Assembly (NCBI GenBank): GCA_016787645.1
Contig: JAEUUF010000006.1
Span: 62,001 to 126,000, forward strand
Source of the DNA: Cyclobacteriaceae bacterium
Lineage (GTDB): Bacteria > Bacteroidota > Bacteroidia > Cytophagales > Cyclobacteriaceae
Length of the DNA stretch: 64,000 bases
Direction of reading: 5' to 3'
A model generated the notes under the pieces. That model was not told the DNA's origin. It did not search any database and was given only the letters and a program-made list of their open reading frames with translations. Shown here piece by piece: positions 62,943 through 64,000 of this stretch. Positions within the stretch are counted from its first letter, which is position 1. Each line of letters starts with the position of its first letter. A program made the position numbers and the translations under genes.

Positions 62943-63093
62943 ACTGATCACTGATTACAGATCACAGATCACGGATCACCGATTACCGATTACCGATCAC
63001 CGATTACCGATTACCGATCACCGATTACCGATCACCGATTACCGATCACGGATCACCGATTACCGATCACCGATCACCGATCACCGATCACGG
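62943..63093. repeat. Heptanucleotide tandem repeat (CCGATYA)n
   Basis: Some 20 head-to-tail copies of CCGATTA or CCGATCA with variants (CAGATCA, CGGATCA) fill the gap between two convergent genes and stop at the ligase stop codon. An open frame through it (62932-63126) is only a consequence of the 7-bp period. The unit is not palindromic. It is expected to vary in copy number between strains. Confidence 0.85.
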
Positions 63094-64000
63094 CTACCCC
63101 CCACTCAAGTCCGGCCTGATCCGTAAAAAAACCGGCTCACGGTACATCTTGTCCTTCGTCAGTTGCGCGTAACTGATTTCCGCCACGAGCTTGGGCTCTA
63201 CCCAGTGAGTTATTTTCTCATCAACCAGTTTCCCTCCGTGCAGGCTGGGCTGCTTGGCTTTTTTTAGCTTCTTGATTTCAGTCAACACTTGCTTTGCCGT
63301 GGCATCATCAAAGCCAGTGCCTACTTTGCCGCGATAGTGAAGTTCATCGCCCACGCGTTCGGCAATCTGGAGCGCGCCAAAAGTAGTCTCGCGGTTTCCT
63401 TTGCCGGGTGTGTAGCCGATGATGAGGCAGTCGGATGAATTCCGGACTTTTACTTTCAACCAAAGATCGCTGCGACGACCTGGAAGGTATCGTCCGTCGC
63501 GCCGCTTGGCCATGATGCCCTCCAGCGCATGCTCGCGAGCGGCCTCAAACAACGCTTCGCCATCTTCGACCACCTCGCTGATCCGGTACGGTGTGTCGGG
63601 ACGAAGGGCATCACTGAGCCATTCTTTCCGCCGACCCAGCGGTTCATTCACCAACGGCCTTCCATCCAGGTACAGGCAGTCGAACAGGTAACAGTAGACG
63701 GGACTGGTCTTCACCAACTTCTGAATGTTGGTCTCGCCGTTTGCCATCAAGCGGTGGATTACTTTTTTGAAATCCGGACGTCCGCTTTTGTCCAGGCAGA
63801 CGATCTCCCCGTCAAATAACCCGCAGTTGGCGCGAAACGCTTTGTCCACGATCTGCAGCTCAGGGAATTTGTCCGTAATGTCGTTGTGATTCCGGCTCCG
63901 AATGCGGACCTGGCCATCTTCCACGGCGATGAGGGCACGGATGCCATCCCACTTCACTTCATAGAGAAATTCATCCCCCTTCGGCACCTTCTCTGAAATT
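63094..64000 (-). CDS. ATP-dependent DNA ligase, LigD-type ligase domain (5' end outside window)
   Basis: The last ~300 codons of a gene that continues past the window edge (frame open through 64000, no true start in view). YEVKWDGIRALI holds the adenylated Lys (KxDGxR). FDGEIVCLD, EGIMAKRRDGRY and DLWLKVKVR are ligase motifs III-V, and an OB-fold with FGALQIAERV and WVEPKLVAEISYAQ follows. This is the LigD branch used in non-homologous end joining. The protein ends after the ligase OB-fold, so any polymerase or phosphoesterase domain would have to be N-terminal and outside the window. Confidence 0.88.
   Translation of the reverse strand, partial: ISEKVPKGDEFLYEVKWDGIRALIAVEDGQVRIRSRNHNDITDKFPELQIVDKAFRANCGLFDGEIVCLDKSGRPDFKKVIHRLMANGETNIQKLVKTSPVYCYLFDCLYLDGRPLVNEPLGRRKEWLSDALRPDTPYRISEVVEDGEALFEAAREHALEGIMAKRRDGRYLPGRRSDLWLKVKVRNSSDCLIIGYTPGKGNRETTFGALQIAERVGDELHYRGKVGTGFDDATAKQVLTEIKKLKKAKQPSLHGGKLVDEKITHWVEPKLVAEISYAQLTKDKMYREPVFLRIRPDLSGG

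Noticed and set aside
62943-63093. CRISPR array
   Set aside because: The repeats are 7 bp, contiguous and without spacers, and no cas gene is present.
62932-63126. Small open frame encoding a repetitive ITDHRLP peptide
   Set aside because: It is produced by the 7-bp tandem repeat read in any frame (three units give seven codons); there is no start context and it runs into the ligase 3' end.

Overview
The window is chromosomal DNA of a member of the Bacteroidota, most likely an aerobic Cytophagales-type bacterium. The signs are a secreted subtilase with a C-terminal type IX secretion sorting domain, a TonB-dependent receptor paired with a DUF4249 lipoprotein, OmpA and porin-like barrels, many TPR proteins and lipoproteins, weak or absent Shine-Dalgarno sequences with many TTG/GTG starts, and several promoters of the Bacteroidota form TTTG-N19/20-TAnnTTTG. 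I found no rRNA, no CRISPR array and no intact insertion sequence. One tRNA gene (Asp, GTC) is present.

Layout. 1-3.8 kb: the end of an acyl-CoA oxidase, two tandem DHFR/RibD-like reductases, a small HExxH membrane protein, an OmpA protein and a small secreted protein. 3.7-8.7 kb: a compact group 3d (NAD-linked) [NiFe] hydrogenase operon, hoxF-hoxUY-hoxH-hoxW, in which the HoxU and HoxY subunits are one polypeptide. It is divergent from katG (9.0-11.2 kb), and a dyad resembling an OxyR half-operator lies between them. 11.3-14.2 kb: xylB-xylA. 14.3-16.6 kb: a FtsX/MacB-type permease. 16.8-24.6 kb: a seven-gene operon (FAD/2Fe-2S reductase, ethanolamine-type permease, glutamine-synthetase-like ligase, Fe alcohol dehydrogenase, gamma-glutamyl hydrolase, aldehyde dehydrogenase, SDR). 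Together these encode a plausible complete gamma-glutamylation route for ethanolamine or a similar amino alcohol.

24.7-43.9 kb holds housekeeping and envelope genes: a TPR protein, gyrA, an outer-membrane barrel, a COG3014-like lipoprotein with LpoB, rpe, a T9SS subtilase, a TrpF-like protein lacking its catalytic residues, trmB, a GH5-type glycosidase, a DUF4249/TonB receptor pair, folC and a porin. 44-49.1 kb is a tight operon accA, MBL hydrolase, patatin, hutU, acyltransferase. 49.3-54.4 kb: an M14 peptidase, a secreted DinB-like protein, small proteins and a CDP-alcohol phosphatidyltransferase.

54.5-57.8 kb, just after tRNA-Asp, is an AT-rich islet with orphan small genes and a two-gene module of XRE-ImmA/IrrE protease plus DUF4411 PIN protein, followed by a gene-free 468-bp stretch. 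57.8-64 kb: an outer-membrane protein, a secreted TPR-caspase, a lipocalin-like lipoprotein, a zinc-ribbon membrane protein, a TPR protein, a heptanucleotide tandem repeat and the 3' part of an ATP-dependent DNA ligase of LigD type.

The two most interesting systems are the amino-alcohol gamma-glutamylation operon and the hydrogenase with its HoxU-HoxY fusion and unusual residues. Both are inferred from sequence motifs and gene order alone.
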